A DNA stretch of 48,386 bases from Crocinitomicaceae bacterium (GTDB lineage Bacteria; Bacteroidota; Bacteroidia; Flavobacteriales_D; Crocinitomicaceae), in the NCBI GenBank assembly GCA_021740745.1, contig JAIOZF010000014.1:1-48386 (forward strand), written 5' to 3'. A model generated the notes under the pieces. That model had not been told where the DNA came from, did not search any database, and saw only the letters and a list, made by a program, of their open reading frames with translations. Numbering within the stretch: position 1 is the first letter of the stretch; every line of letters begins with the position of its first letter. Shown piece after piece: positions 1 through 8,101 of the stretch. Position numbers and translations under genes: made by a program.

Positions 1-1541
1 CCGACATTATTTACATATTTGATTCTCTCTCGCTCCAAATTCACCCACACAAAATCACCAATTGGATCATATACAATTTCTTTGTATAATGTCCCGCTAT
101 AGTCAAAAACTCTGCGTGTATATTGATTCGAATCTGCATTAAAATTGATGACATCGTATACTTTTCCGTTGTCCCAAAAAATGGTGTCTTCCTCCAATAA
201 TTTTCCATCCTTGAATTCAAAATGAACCATTAATTTACCATTTGGGTAACGTTTTTCATAAACACCAGAATAGTTAAAAATCATTCCGATACTATCGATT
301 AACTTGGCATAACTGACACTCTCGCCGGTTTCATAATTATATTTTGTGCGGACATACGTCTCATTGTAATACTCCTCTTCCTCGTAGTATTCATCGTCAC
401 CTTCGTAATAATCACCTTCTTCTCCGCCTTCGTATGATTCAATTTTTTCTTCGTCTAGTTCGATGTCTTCTTCAGTTGGATAAGCAATTGCATATAACTT
501 GTGGAATTGAATGTTCGGTTCATATTTACTATCGAAATCAAACTCACTCATGTAATCGTATTCACCAATCAAATTATAGCGAATCATTGGTCTTTTAACT
601 ACTTGCTTCGAATTGTCGGGTGTATATCTGAAAGTGATGACATCATTATTGCGATTTCTTTTGCGCTTTTTACCGATACCAGTGTAACTCACTTCACGCT
701 CAAGCCACTCTCCAACTGCAATATTATCTTTGTATGTTCCTTCAACTACAGGGAATTTAGAGTTTTCGTAGTAGTAATATTTACCGTTTTGAATTCCATT
801 TTCGTAAAAACTAATTTCTCTAACCGTATCAACTAAAGGAAAGCCAAAATCTACGTAATGCTCTGCACTTTTCTTGCTAATTGAGTATTCCGGACGTCTA
901 CTTTCAATAGTCCATTCACCAACTTTTTGTCCTTTAATGAATGTCCCAATTTTCAGTGTATCTCCTTTTACATTCAACCAAATGGCTTCCCCTTCTAATA
1001 AATTATTCTTCATCGTGAAATAACCAGAGGCACAAGTCGTCATCAACTGAGACTTACCATTTGGTAAAAGAAGTCCGAATGTATCAAAATACTGAACATA
1101 CTTTCCGTCAGGCAAAGCGCCTAAAAAAGGAACAATGTCTTTTTCATTGGTATACTTCGATTCTAATAATGGGTAAGGATTTTTACGAACAGCTTTTTTG
1201 AACTTCCTTGAACTTAAGTGACGACTTTCGCGATCATAACTGCGTGAATATCGGTCACCTTTTAACATGCGCTTGTACTTGCGAAGATCTGCTTTGGTCA
1301 TGTCCTCTTCATACAAGGTAGAAAGATACTCGTTGAGCGCAATTCTATTCTGTTTACCGCGTGTTTTTTTGAATGCACGATAATAACTTGAGTGAAAATT
1401 TGTTTCCGTTCGAAAAGGGTAAACATTTAATTCAGCACCGTTAATGGTGTCATTGTTGATTTTTTGTCCAAATGAAACATTGATAGCAAGAAAGATTCCC
1501 GCGAAAGTTAGCTGAAGAAGCTTGAAGTTAAAGTTAATCAT
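1..1541 (-). CDS. Exported protein with MORN/YwqK-like repeats (partial, C-terminus off left edge)
   Basis: The minus strand is open from an ATG at 1541 to the window edge, giving at least 513 codons without a stop. The first ~25 residues form a signal peptide ending near SFGQ, so the protein is exported. Downstream are several repeats of the MORN/YwqK type, such as GTFIKGQKVGEW and a later copy around YPNGKLMVHFEFKDGKL. In Bacteroidota such repeats are common in exported proteins of unknown role. A very acidic stretch rich in E, D and Y lies at about 360-460 on the plus strand. The start codon overlaps the stop of the upstream gene by 8 bases, which suggests translational coupling. The specific function is unknown. 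Confidence 0.8.
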   Translation of the reverse strand, partial: MINFNFKLLQLTFAGIFLAINVSFGQKINNDTINGAELNVYPFRTETNFHSSYYRAFKKTRGKQNRIALNEYLSTLYEEDMTKADLRKYKRMLKGDRYSRSYDRESRHLSSRKFKKAVRKNPYPLLESKYTNEKDIVPFLGALPDGKYVQYFDTFGLLLPNGKSQLMTTCASGYFTMKNNLLEGEAIWLNVKGDTLKIGTFIKGQKVGEWTIESRRPEYSISKKSAEHYVDFGFPLVDTVREISFYENGIQNGKYYYYENSKFPVVEGTYKDNIAVGEWLEREVSYTGIGKKRKRNRNNDVITFRYTPDNSKQVVKRPMIRYNLIGEYDYMSEFDFDSKYEPNIQFHKLYAIAYPTEEDIELDEEKIESYEGGEEGDYYEGDDEYYEEEEYYNETYVRTKYNYETGESVSYAKLIDSIGMIFNYSGVYEKRYPNGKLMVHFEFKDGKLLEEDTIFWDNGKVYDVINFNADSNQYTRRVFDYSGTLYKEIVYDPIGDFVWVNLERERIKYVNNV

Positions 1542-2505
1542 ACGTATAATATTGAAATTTTTCGAGCCCTACAATGACCTTTGAACTGCCAGCGTTTTCT
1601 CTTGTTTTAGTAACTTTTATTGGAAAAAAATTCTCTCCAAATTCAAAATGTGTCTTTGTGGTGGCAAGAAAATTCTTTTTCGAAAACGTTGAATCGATAA
1701 AACCGTTACAGATTCCATTTTTCATGTATTGAAATGTTCTTTCCATCAAGAACGGATACTCATCTCGAGTTATTGTTTCAGGCGAAAATGAATTTTTGAA
1801 ATACGTAAATTGTTGCACATTTTGTTCATTTACTGTATTTAAAACGGAATATTTTTTAAATGGCTTCCTCATCGTTCCATGTACGATTAAATCAGCTTTA
1901 CTCGGATGAACAATTGAATCTACCGATAATGGTCCCCAATATTTCTTGGTCAACATGCAATGTAGATGGTTAGAATTCCCGATTTCCATATAAGAAATGG
2001 ACTTATTACTCTGTTTACCTTTTAAATGCCGTTTAAAAAGTGGATCTAAAGTCACATCGGGTGAAGCACTTACAGCATTCAGTATCATCCATTGTTGTGA
2101 ATTAGCAAATCCAAAATAATCGGGCGCCGAAGTGAAAACAACGTTCACCTTACCAATAAATTCATCATCGAAAAAATACCGAACAATCATTGAATCAATA
2201 AATCCCGCAACATTAAAATAATAATCTCGAATTTCATGCGGAGTTTCACTTATTGAATTATCATCGTTCACAGATGATCCGATCATTTCCCTAGAAATTT
2301 TTGAAATATGGGCCGAACGAATGACTGAATCATCAAACCAAATTGGAAAAGAAACATAGTTTTCTGCATCGGTGTACAACAAATTCATATTGAAAATAAA
2401 GGGCTTAGGACTTACTTCATGAGTAGCCTGTCGCTTACCACCTTTGGAGGTACAGGCTACTAGCAAACAAATTGCTGAAACGAATGTTAATATGAAGTAA
2501 CGCAT
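1534..2505 (-). CDS. Lipoprotein of unknown function
   Basis: This 323-residue protein begins with a short hydrophobic signal and a lipobox (LVAC, lipidated Cys18), so it is predicted to be a lipoprotein. The rest has no motif I recognise; it looks globular, with mixed strands and helices and no further membrane segment. Its stop overlaps the start of the downstream MORN-repeat gene by 8 bases, so the two are very likely co-transcribed and may act together in the envelope. A near-consensus -7 box (TAAATTTA) lies at about 2523-2530. It is divergent from ygiQ across an 84-base gap. Confidence 0.75.
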   Translation of the reverse strand: MRYFILTFVSAICLLVACTSKGGKRQATHEVSPKPFIFNMNLLYTDAENYVSFPIWFDDSVIRSAHISKISREMIGSSVNDDNSISETPHEIRDYYFNVAGFIDSMIVRYFFDDEFIGKVNVVFTSAPDYFGFANSQQWMILNAVSASPDVTLDPLFKRHLKGKQSNKSISYMEIGNSNHLHCMLTKKYWGPLSVDSIVHPSKADLIVHGTMRKPFKKYSVLNTVNEQNVQQFTYFKNSFSPETITRDEYPFLMERTFQYMKNGICNGFIDSTFSKKNFLATTKTHFEFGENFFPIKVTKTRENAGSSKVIVGLEKFQYYTYD

Positions 2506-2577
2506 GAGGTGGTTAAAGTAATAAATTTAGCGCATTAAGAAACAAAAAAATGATTTTTTAAGCCTAACAAATATCCG

Positions 2578-2585
2578 TATTTTTG
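2578..2585 (+). promoter_or_regulatory. -7 promoter box of ygiQ
   Basis: The sequence TATTTTTG fits the Bacteroidota -7 consensus TAnnTTTG exactly. It ends 4 nt before the ygiQ ATG at 2590, so the transcript would start at or next to the start codon (possible leaderless mRNA). No convincing -33 TTTG is visible. Confidence 0.5.
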
Positions 2586-2589
2586 TAGC

Positions 2590-4482
2590 ATGTTGGAAGA
2601 AAGACCTATAACAGATTGGCTGCCCTTGACCAAAAAGGAAATGGAAAAAAGGGGTTGGGATGAACTAGATATAATTTTGGTTTCTGGCGATGCCTATGTT
2701 GATCACCCCTCCTTTGGGACCGCAGTGATAGGTCGAATAATGGAGGATGAAGGTTTTAAGGTTGGAATCATTGCTCAACCTAATTGGAAGGATGACTTAA
2801 GAGACTTTAAAAAGTTTGGTAAACCGAAGTACTTTTTTGGAGTAACAGCGGGGTGCATGGATTCGATGGTGAATCACTATACAGCCAACAAGCGCTTGCG
2901 TTCTACGGATGCATACACACCAGGAGGAGAAGCGGGTTTCAGACCAGATTATGCTACTTCTGTTTATTCTAACATCTTAAAAGAAATTTATCCAGATGTT
3001 CCTGTAATGATTGGTGGAATTGAAGCTTCTCTTCGACGCGTAACGCATTACGATTACTGGAAAGATGCATTAATGCCTTCTGTTTTAGTTGATTCGAAAG
3101 CGGATATTTTGGTCTATGGAATGGGCGATCAGCCTCTCCGTGAAATGCTTCAGTTATTGAAAAAAGGAGTGCCTTTTAGTAATTTACATACCATTAAACA
3201 GGTAGCCTTTGTTCAAGATTCCAATGTGGAATTACCAAAAAATAAAAACTGGGAAACGGTTGAATTAGCGAGTCACGAAGAATGTTTACAAGACAAACTC
3301 AAGTATGCTGCTAACTTCAAAATTGTTGAAGTTGAATCGAATAAATGGCAAGCAGATCGAATTATACAAAAGGTTGGAGATAGCACCTTGGTGATTAATC
3401 CGCCTTATAAAACGATGACGGAAAACGAAATTGACCGCTCGTTTGATTTGCCTTACACGCGTTTACCTCATCCGAAATACAAAAAAAGGGGAGCCATTCC
3501 AGCGTATGATATGATTAAATTCTCTGTAAACATGCACAGAGGATGTTTTGGAGGATGTAGTTTTTGTACCATCTCTGCGCATCAAGGAAAATTCATTGCT
3601 TCAAGAAGTGAAAAATCGATCTTGAACGAAGTAGAAGAAGTGGTGAATCACCCAGATTTTAAGGGATACATTTCCGATTTGGGCGGTCCATCAGCCAACA
3701 TGTACAAGATGAAAGGGAAAGACGAAGCCATTTGCGCACGTTGTTCTTCTCCAAGCTGCATTCACCCTGTAATTTGCAACAATTTAGATACTTCGCACAA
3801 ACAAATGACTGATTTGTACCGCAAAATAGATGCAAATCCGAAAGTGAAAAAAGCGTTTGTTGGTTCAGGAATTCGCTATGATTTATTGGTAGATGATTTC
3901 AACAAGAACAACGATGACGGAAATCACGATGAATACATTGAACAGGTAATTACGCGACACGTTTCTGGTCGCTTAAAAGTCGCTCCGGAGCACACCTCAG
4001 ATGCCACATTGCGTGTAATGCGTAAACCATCATTCAAATACTTCCATAAGTTCAAAGAGAAATACGACAAGATTTCCGAAAAGCATGGCTTGAAACAACA
4101 ATTGATTCCTTATTTCATTTCATCTCACCCTGGTTGTGAAGAAGAAGACATGGCCAATTTGGCTGCTGAAACAAAAGACATGGGATTCCAGTTGGAGCAA
4201 GTGCAAGATTTCATGCCAACTCCAATGACAGTCGCTGAAGTCATATACTACACTGGTGTTCACCCGTACACACTCAAACCGATTAAAACAGTTAAGACCA
4301 AGGAGGAAAAACAGAATCAAAACAAGTATTTCTTCTGGTACAAACGAGAAAATCAAGCGTGGATCAGAGACCGATTGAACAAGGTAAAACGCCCTGACTT
4401 AATCGACAAATTACTCGGAGATCAGCAAAAAAGTAATGAAACAAACGTGCCTAAGTGGTTGGAAGGCAGAAGAAAAAGGTAA
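2590..4482 (+). CDS. ygiQ: YgiQ family radical SAM protein
   Basis: This 630-residue protein is a full-length member of the YgiQ (UPF0313) radical SAM family. The N-terminal third (MLEERPITDWLPLT onward) is the typical YgiQ N domain. The radical SAM iron-sulfur site is CFGGCSFC, with Cys319, Cys323 and Cys326 in a CX3CX2C spacing that is characteristic of this family rather than the usual CX3CX2C start of other subfamilies in sequence context. A second Cys-rich segment (CARCSSPSCIHPVIC) and a basic C-terminal tail follow. The reaction is not established. The last ~50 codons (4333-4482) are repeated at 4883-5034, beyond a small inserted gene; this copy is the one fused to the intact gene. It probably has its own promoter at 2578-2585. 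Confidence 0.93.
   Translation: MLEERPITDWLPLTKKEMEKRGWDELDIILVSGDAYVDHPSFGTAVIGRIMEDEGFKVGIIAQPNWKDDLRDFKKFGKPKYFFGVTAGCMDSMVNHYTANKRLRSTDAYTPGGEAGFRPDYATSVYSNILKEIYPDVPVMIGGIEASLRRVTHYDYWKDALMPSVLVDSKADILVYGMGDQPLREMLQLLKKGVPFSNLHTIKQVAFVQDSNVELPKNKNWETVELASHEECLQDKLKYAANFKIVEVESNKWQADRIIQKVGDSTLVINPPYKTMTENEIDRSFDLPYTRLPHPKYKKRGAIPAYDMIKFSVNMHRGCFGGCSFCTISAHQGKFIASRSEKSILNEVEEVVNHPDFKGYISDLGGPSANMYKMKGKDEAICARCSSPSCIHPVICNNLDTSHKQMTDLYRKIDANPKVKKAFVGSGIRYDLLVDDFNKNNDDGNHDEYIEQVITRHVSGRLKVAPEHTSDATLRVMRKPSFKYFHKFKEKYDKISEKHGLKQQLIPYFISSHPGCEEEDMANLAAETKDMGFQLEQVQDFMPTPMTVAEVIYYTGVHPYTLKPIKTVKTKEEKQNQNKYFFWYKRENQAWIRDRLNKVKRPDLIDKLLGDQQKSNETNVPKWLEGRRKR
4333..4482 (+). repeat. Direct repeat copy 1: 3' end of ygiQ
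   Basis: This segment, the last ~50 codons of ygiQ, aligns without gaps at an offset of exactly 550 bases with 4883-5029. Over the core 4339-4479 I count 22 mismatches in 141 bases, about 84% identity. Positions 4421-4458 are identical, while 4357-4385 is the most diverged part. Confidence 0.9.
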
Positions 4483-4525
4483 AATTGCAGCGTTCAATTA
4501 CAACGCTTGAATTGTGCTTGTTAAC

Positions 4526-4547
4526 AAAAGAATTCAAACATTCTTTT
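4526..4547. terminator. Weak AT-rich hairpin between convergent ygiQ and DUF6922-like gene
   Basis: AAAAGAAT at 4526-4533 pairs with ATTCTTTT at 4540-4547 around a 6-base loop, and a T-run lies on either strand. The stem is AT-rich and weak, so terminator function is only tentative. Confidence 0.3.
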
Positions 4548-4560
4548 TGCATCAAAGATT

Positions 4561-4863
4561 TTAATAATTCCAGTGTGTTTGGTTCGACTGTTTGAAGTTG
4601 TAACATCTAAATTTTGTTTTGGGGATAGAAAAATAAACAGAACAAAAACTTAAGGTTCTTTCGTCTAAATTTTTTATTTCGATGATTATTGATTTTAATT
4701 TTTCCACTCCAAAATAGTTTTTTAGAACTCTAAAATCATCTAATGTACCTCTTGTAAGAACGCGCTCTGTAATAAATAGTGAATGTTTTTGAGAATCAAT
4801 ATCCTCAAAATTAACATCCCAAAAAAGAGATTTGGTTAAACTATGTTTTACATCAACATGCAT
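4561..4863 (-). CDS. DUF6922-like small protein (possible antitoxin relic)
   Basis: This 100-residue protein resembles the small Bacteroidota DUF6922 family as I remember it: an SLFWDVNFEDID segment near the start, FITERVLTRGTLDDF in the middle and IPKTKFRCY at the end. In other genomes such proteins often sit beside AbiEii/MNT-type nucleotidyltransferases and are thought to act as antitoxin-like partners; that context is missing here. The gene is convergent with ygiQ and lies inside a ~400-base block flanked by two diverged copies of the ygiQ 3' end, so it was probably gained by insertion or recombination. A perfect -7 box ends only 4 nt before its ATG. Family assignment is from memory of the pattern; function is inferred. 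Confidence 0.65.
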   Translation of the reverse strand: MHVDVKHSLTKSLFWDVNFEDIDSQKHSLFITERVLTRGTLDDFRVLKNYFGVEKLKSIIIEIKNLDERTLSFCSVYFSIPKTKFRCYNFKQSNQTHWNY

Positions 4864-4867
4864 AATT

Positions 4868-4875
4868 CAAATGTA
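4868..4875 (-). promoter_or_regulatory. -7 promoter box of DUF6922-like gene
   Basis: Read on the minus strand this is TACATTTG, a perfect TAnnTTTG match. It ends 4 nt before the ATG at 4863, the same short spacing seen at ygiQ. Confidence 0.5.
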
Positions 4876-4882
4876 GAGTAAA

Positions 4883-5034
4883 TTTTCGTACAATCGAGAA
4901 AATCAAAAGTTGATTCGTCAGCAATTAACCACAGCAAAACGCCCCGACTTAATCTATAAACTACTCGGTGATCAGCAAAAAAGTAATGAAACAAACGTGC
5001 CTAAGTGGCTGGAAGGCAGAAGAAAAAAGCGATA
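4883..5034 (+). pseudogene. Displaced ygiQ 3'-end fragment (direct repeat copy 2)
   Basis: This fragment encodes an in-frame YgiQ C-terminus (YNRENQ, then KRPDLIYKLLGDQQKSNE, ending GRRKKR and a stop) but has no start or upstream part. It matches the end of the intact ygiQ at about 84% DNA identity with no gaps across the core. Many differences are synonymous (CCC/CCT, CTA/TTA, GGT/GGA, CTG/TTG) and the frame is kept, so it looks like the tail of a diverged ygiQ allele rather than random decay of a recent copy. Either it is the original 3' end displaced by incoming DNA that restored ygiQ, or it was brought in with the DUF6922-like gene. Confidence 0.85.
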
Positions 5035-5063
5035 ATTTTTTAGAATCACTGCACTCATTTTCA

Positions 5064-5071
5064 TACATTTG
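5064..5071 (+). promoter_or_regulatory. -7 promoter box of secreted amidase
   Basis: TACATTTG matches TAnnTTTG exactly and lies 19 nt upstream of the ATG at 5091. It supports 5091 over the in-frame upstream ATG codons, which fall in the ygiQ fragment. Confidence 0.55.
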
Positions 5072-5090
5072 CAGTCTAAAACCTACCGTT

Positions 5091-8051
5091 ATGCGTTTGC
5101 TTTTCATTTTCACCTTATTGATGGTGCAATTTTGTTCAGGACAAATTTCTTTGAATTACCCAGCTGTTTACGAATCAAATCCTTTGGTTCCGAAAGGACT
5201 TTTACATGCCGTAGCGCATACAAATACGCGTTTTACGGTTATCGATGAACTTACGCAAGCTTCTTGTTCCGGTATGCCATTGCCCTATGGTATATTAGGA
5301 TTGTTTGATAATGGTGCAAATTACTTCAGAGAAAATGGAGCTTTAGTTGCTCAAATCAGCGGTATTTCCATTCAAAATCAAAAAGAGAATCCACAAGAAC
5401 AACTGAAGGCCTATGCGAAAGCATTTAATGTATTGATGCAACTCGAAATAGATGCCCATCCTCAAAAAAATGAAGAAGAACACCTCTATGCTGTTTTGAG
5501 CGAACTATCTGAAATTCCAACTACGGGTATTGTCAATCGTTTTGCTTTGGATGCACAACTACTTGAAATTGTTCGTTTTCTTAATGACCCACAAATGGCG
5601 CAAACGTATGACTTCGAAGTGCATAATTTTGATTATGTCAAGCTATTTGGAGAAAAAAACTATCAAATTCTAAATGGTAAAAAAGTTCACGTATCAAGTG
5701 AGGATATTCAAAATGAAAGTGGAAAAAAATACCAACCAAATGAATCGAATACCTTAAAGTCTATTCAGTACACCCCAGCAATTTGGAATCCAGCACCAAC
5801 GTGTAATTTTAGTTCTAGGTCAGGTGTTGCGGTTTCTGCCATCACTATTCACACCATCCAAGGTTCTTATGCTGGCGCGATTTCTTGGTCACAAAACTGC
5901 AGTTCGAGTGTTTCTTATCATTATGTCATTCGCAGCTCCGACGGTCAAATCACCCAAATGGTAGATGAAGTAAACAAAGCATGGCATGTTGGTTCAGAAA
6001 ATCCTTACACAATCGGCTACGAGCACGAAGGTTATGTAGATAATCCAGTTTGGTATACTGAAGCAATGTATACCAATTCAGCTGATTTAAGTCGTGACAT
6101 TGTAAACAGTGGTTATGGAATTCCAGCACTCAGAACTTATTATGGAGCGTCTTCGGCTAGTGCACAAACTTTGGGTGGATGTACAAAAATCAAAGGGCAC
6201 CAGCACTATCCAAGTCAAACCCATACAGATCCTGGCATCAATTGGAACTGGGAAAAATACTACCGCTTGATTAATAATAATCCAACAATCAACACAATTA
6301 CTGCATCAACTGATAACTTCTATGACGCTGGTGGGGCATCGGCTAACTACACAGATGATGAAAGAACTCTATGGTTGTTTCAACCTACGAATGCCTCCTC
6401 GGTGACATTAAATTTCAGTGCTTTCAATATTGAATCGGGGTATGACAAATTGTTCATTTATGATGGAGCAACAATCAATTCTACTTTAATTGGTGTTTAT
6501 ACAGGGACTAATTCTCCAGGAATTATTAATTCATCAGGAGCTTCATTACTGGTCGAATTTCGCTCAGACTGTGGAACAGTTGCTGCTGGTTGGGCAGCTG
6601 TAATGACGAGCACGAGTTCCGATGATCAAGATCCAACCACAACCATTGTTTCTCCAGCTGTATGGCAAACGGAAGATTTTAATGTAACCTTTAACGATGC
6701 CGACAATATCGGAGTTGTTGGCCGCTATTATCTAGTTGCGGATCGAGATCCAGTGACAAGCAAATGGTCATCTAATGGTGATTATGGGTTTTGCAATGAA
6801 CTATTTTCTTGGGACGATCAATCATGGAATGATGTAACAGGATCCTATTCTGTGAACAATGGCATCTTCGAGTTTACGAATACAGCAGAGCAAAACTCAA
6901 ATTCCTATTATTCTATTGATCAAAATAACAATTCCGCCTATTTGTACGAATGGAACCAGACAATTACTTCTACGTTGACAAATCAGAGAGCTGGATTACA
7001 TTTCTTTTGTGACGATCCAACACTTCCTAATCGAGGAAATTCATACTTTGTGTTTTTCCGTGAGACCGAACAAAAAGCGCAGATTTACAAAGTGGAGGGC
7101 GATGTATTTACCATGAAAACAAACGACAATTGCGTCGTAACAGCAAATACAAGCTACACGTACAAAGTCACTTATAATCCGCAATCAGGGTGGATAAAAG
7201 TTTATTCAAATGATGTTTTAGTAACACAATGGCAAGATATCGAACCATTGCAAGCAGGGAATTCAATCTCATTGAGATCAGGAGGTTGTTCCGTTAATTA
7301 TGATAATGTTCGCGTGTTTCGTTCCAGAGGATCTAGTGCTGCCATTACGATTGGTCCAACTGCCGAAATGCGTTACCAAAGCGAAGGTGCTGAAGCCAGC
7401 GGGGCGATACGTTCAATGGTTGTAGATGAAATTGGAAACTGGTCGAATGGTGTGAGTGAAATCTTTTTGATTGATTGGACGGAACCAGAAATCGCCTTTT
7501 TGCATGATGGATATTTCTCCGATATTGATACCAATTGGACACTCGATATTGCAGCTAACTGGGTCGGAGAAGACATTCATTCAGCTATTGCGGGTTATGA
7601 AATAGCTATAGGCATACTTCCTTCGTTGACGAATGTATTGAATTGGACGTCGATTGGAACTGATCAAATCTATTCACACATCTTGAGCAATCCTCAATTT
7701 GGTGAAGTCTACCATGTATCGGTGCGCGTTGAAAATGGTGCAGGCTTGGATAATCTGTTTGTCTCTAATGGTCAGTTATTGCTTGATGCGAGTACAATTT
7801 CACTGGAGCAACAGCACTTAAACGACCTGAATATTTACCCGAATCCTGCTAGCTCAAACATTTCAATTAAAGGACTAACAAAAGAAGTATCGGTATTTAT
7901 GTATGATATGAATGGAAAATTGGTGTGCACTTCAAGTATGAGTCCAATAAACAATCAACTCTCCCTGCCAGCATTAAGTACAGGATATTATCAAGTAATT
8001 ATTAGAGATGGAAATTACTTCAAACTCGAAAAGCTACTTATCCAGCAATAA
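5091..8051 (+). CDS. Secreted N-acetylmuramoyl-L-alanine amidase with CUB and T9SS sorting domains
   Basis: This 986-residue protein starts with a signal peptide (MRLLFIFTLLMVQFCSG). An Amidase_2/PGRP-type zinc amidase domain spans about residues 240-400. The likely zinc ligands are His254 (TIHTIQ), His370 and Asp380 (in GHQHYPSQTHTDPG, spaced as in AmpD), with His378 where AmpD has its conserved Lys. A CUB domain follows (~400-510), then a concanavalin/LamG-like segment (~550-740), a further beta-rich region, and a C-terminal T9SS type A tail (LNIYPNPASSN ... final ~75 residues). It is therefore predicted to cleave the peptide stem from peptidoglycan outside the cell or on its surface. The frame is open further upstream to 4968, but that part lies in the ygiQ fragment; the signal peptide and promoter fix the start at 5091. 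Confidence 0.88.
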   Translation: MRLLFIFTLLMVQFCSGQISLNYPAVYESNPLVPKGLLHAVAHTNTRFTVIDELTQASCSGMPLPYGILGLFDNGANYFRENGALVAQISGISIQNQKENPQEQLKAYAKAFNVLMQLEIDAHPQKNEEEHLYAVLSELSEIPTTGIVNRFALDAQLLEIVRFLNDPQMAQTYDFEVHNFDYVKLFGEKNYQILNGKKVHVSSEDIQNESGKKYQPNESNTLKSIQYTPAIWNPAPTCNFSSRSGVAVSAITIHTIQGSYAGAISWSQNCSSSVSYHYVIRSSDGQITQMVDEVNKAWHVGSENPYTIGYEHEGYVDNPVWYTEAMYTNSADLSRDIVNSGYGIPALRTYYGASSASAQTLGGCTKIKGHQHYPSQTHTDPGINWNWEKYYRLINNNPTINTITASTDNFYDAGGASANYTDDERTLWLFQPTNASSVTLNFSAFNIESGYDKLFIYDGATINSTLIGVYTGTNSPGIINSSGASLLVEFRSDCGTVAAGWAAVMTSTSSDDQDPTTTIVSPAVWQTEDFNVTFNDADNIGVVGRYYLVADRDPVTSKWSSNGDYGFCNELFSWDDQSWNDVTGSYSVNNGIFEFTNTAEQNSNSYYSIDQNNNSAYLYEWNQTITSTLTNQRAGLHFFCDDPTLPNRGNSYFVFFRETEQKAQIYKVEGDVFTMKTNDNCVVTANTSYTYKVTYNPQSGWIKVYSNDVLVTQWQDIEPLQAGNSISLRSGGCSVNYDNVRVFRSRGSSAAITIGPTAEMRYQSEGAEASGAIRSMVVDEIGNWSNGVSEIFLIDWTEPEIAFLHDGYFSDIDTNWTLDIAANWVGEDIHSAIAGYEIAIGILPSLTNVLNWTSIGTDQIYSHILSNPQFGEVYHVSVRVENGAGLDNLFVSNGQLLLDASTISLEQQHLNDLNIYPNPASSNISIKGLTKEVSVFMYDMNGKLVCTSSMSPINNQLSLPALSTGYYQVIIRDGNYFKLEKLLIQQ

Positions 8052-8052
8052 A

Positions 8053-8084
8053 AAAAGGGGAGTTAACTAAATAACTCCCCTTTT
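8053..8084. terminator. Bidirectional terminator between amidase and rplY
   Basis: A perfect 13-bp stem (8053-8065 with 8072-8084) closes a 6-base loop. The G4/C4 core is flanked by A4 and T4 runs, so it can work on both strands for the convergent genes. Confidence 0.88.
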
Positions 8085-8101
8085 CTATAATGGACTGAAT
8101 C

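Noticed and set aside
344-836. Two plus-strand open frames near the left edge.
   Set aside because: They are antisense to the minus-strand MORN-repeat gene, whose protein has a signal peptide and recognisable repeats.
4489-4507. Inverted repeat AGCGTT/AACGCT after ygiQ as a terminator.
   Set aside because: The stem is only 6 bp and no T-run follows.
4968-5090. In-frame extension of the amidase gene upstream to an ATG at 4968.
   Set aside because: This part lies in another frame of the displaced ygiQ tail, and a clean signal peptide and a -7 box point to 5091.
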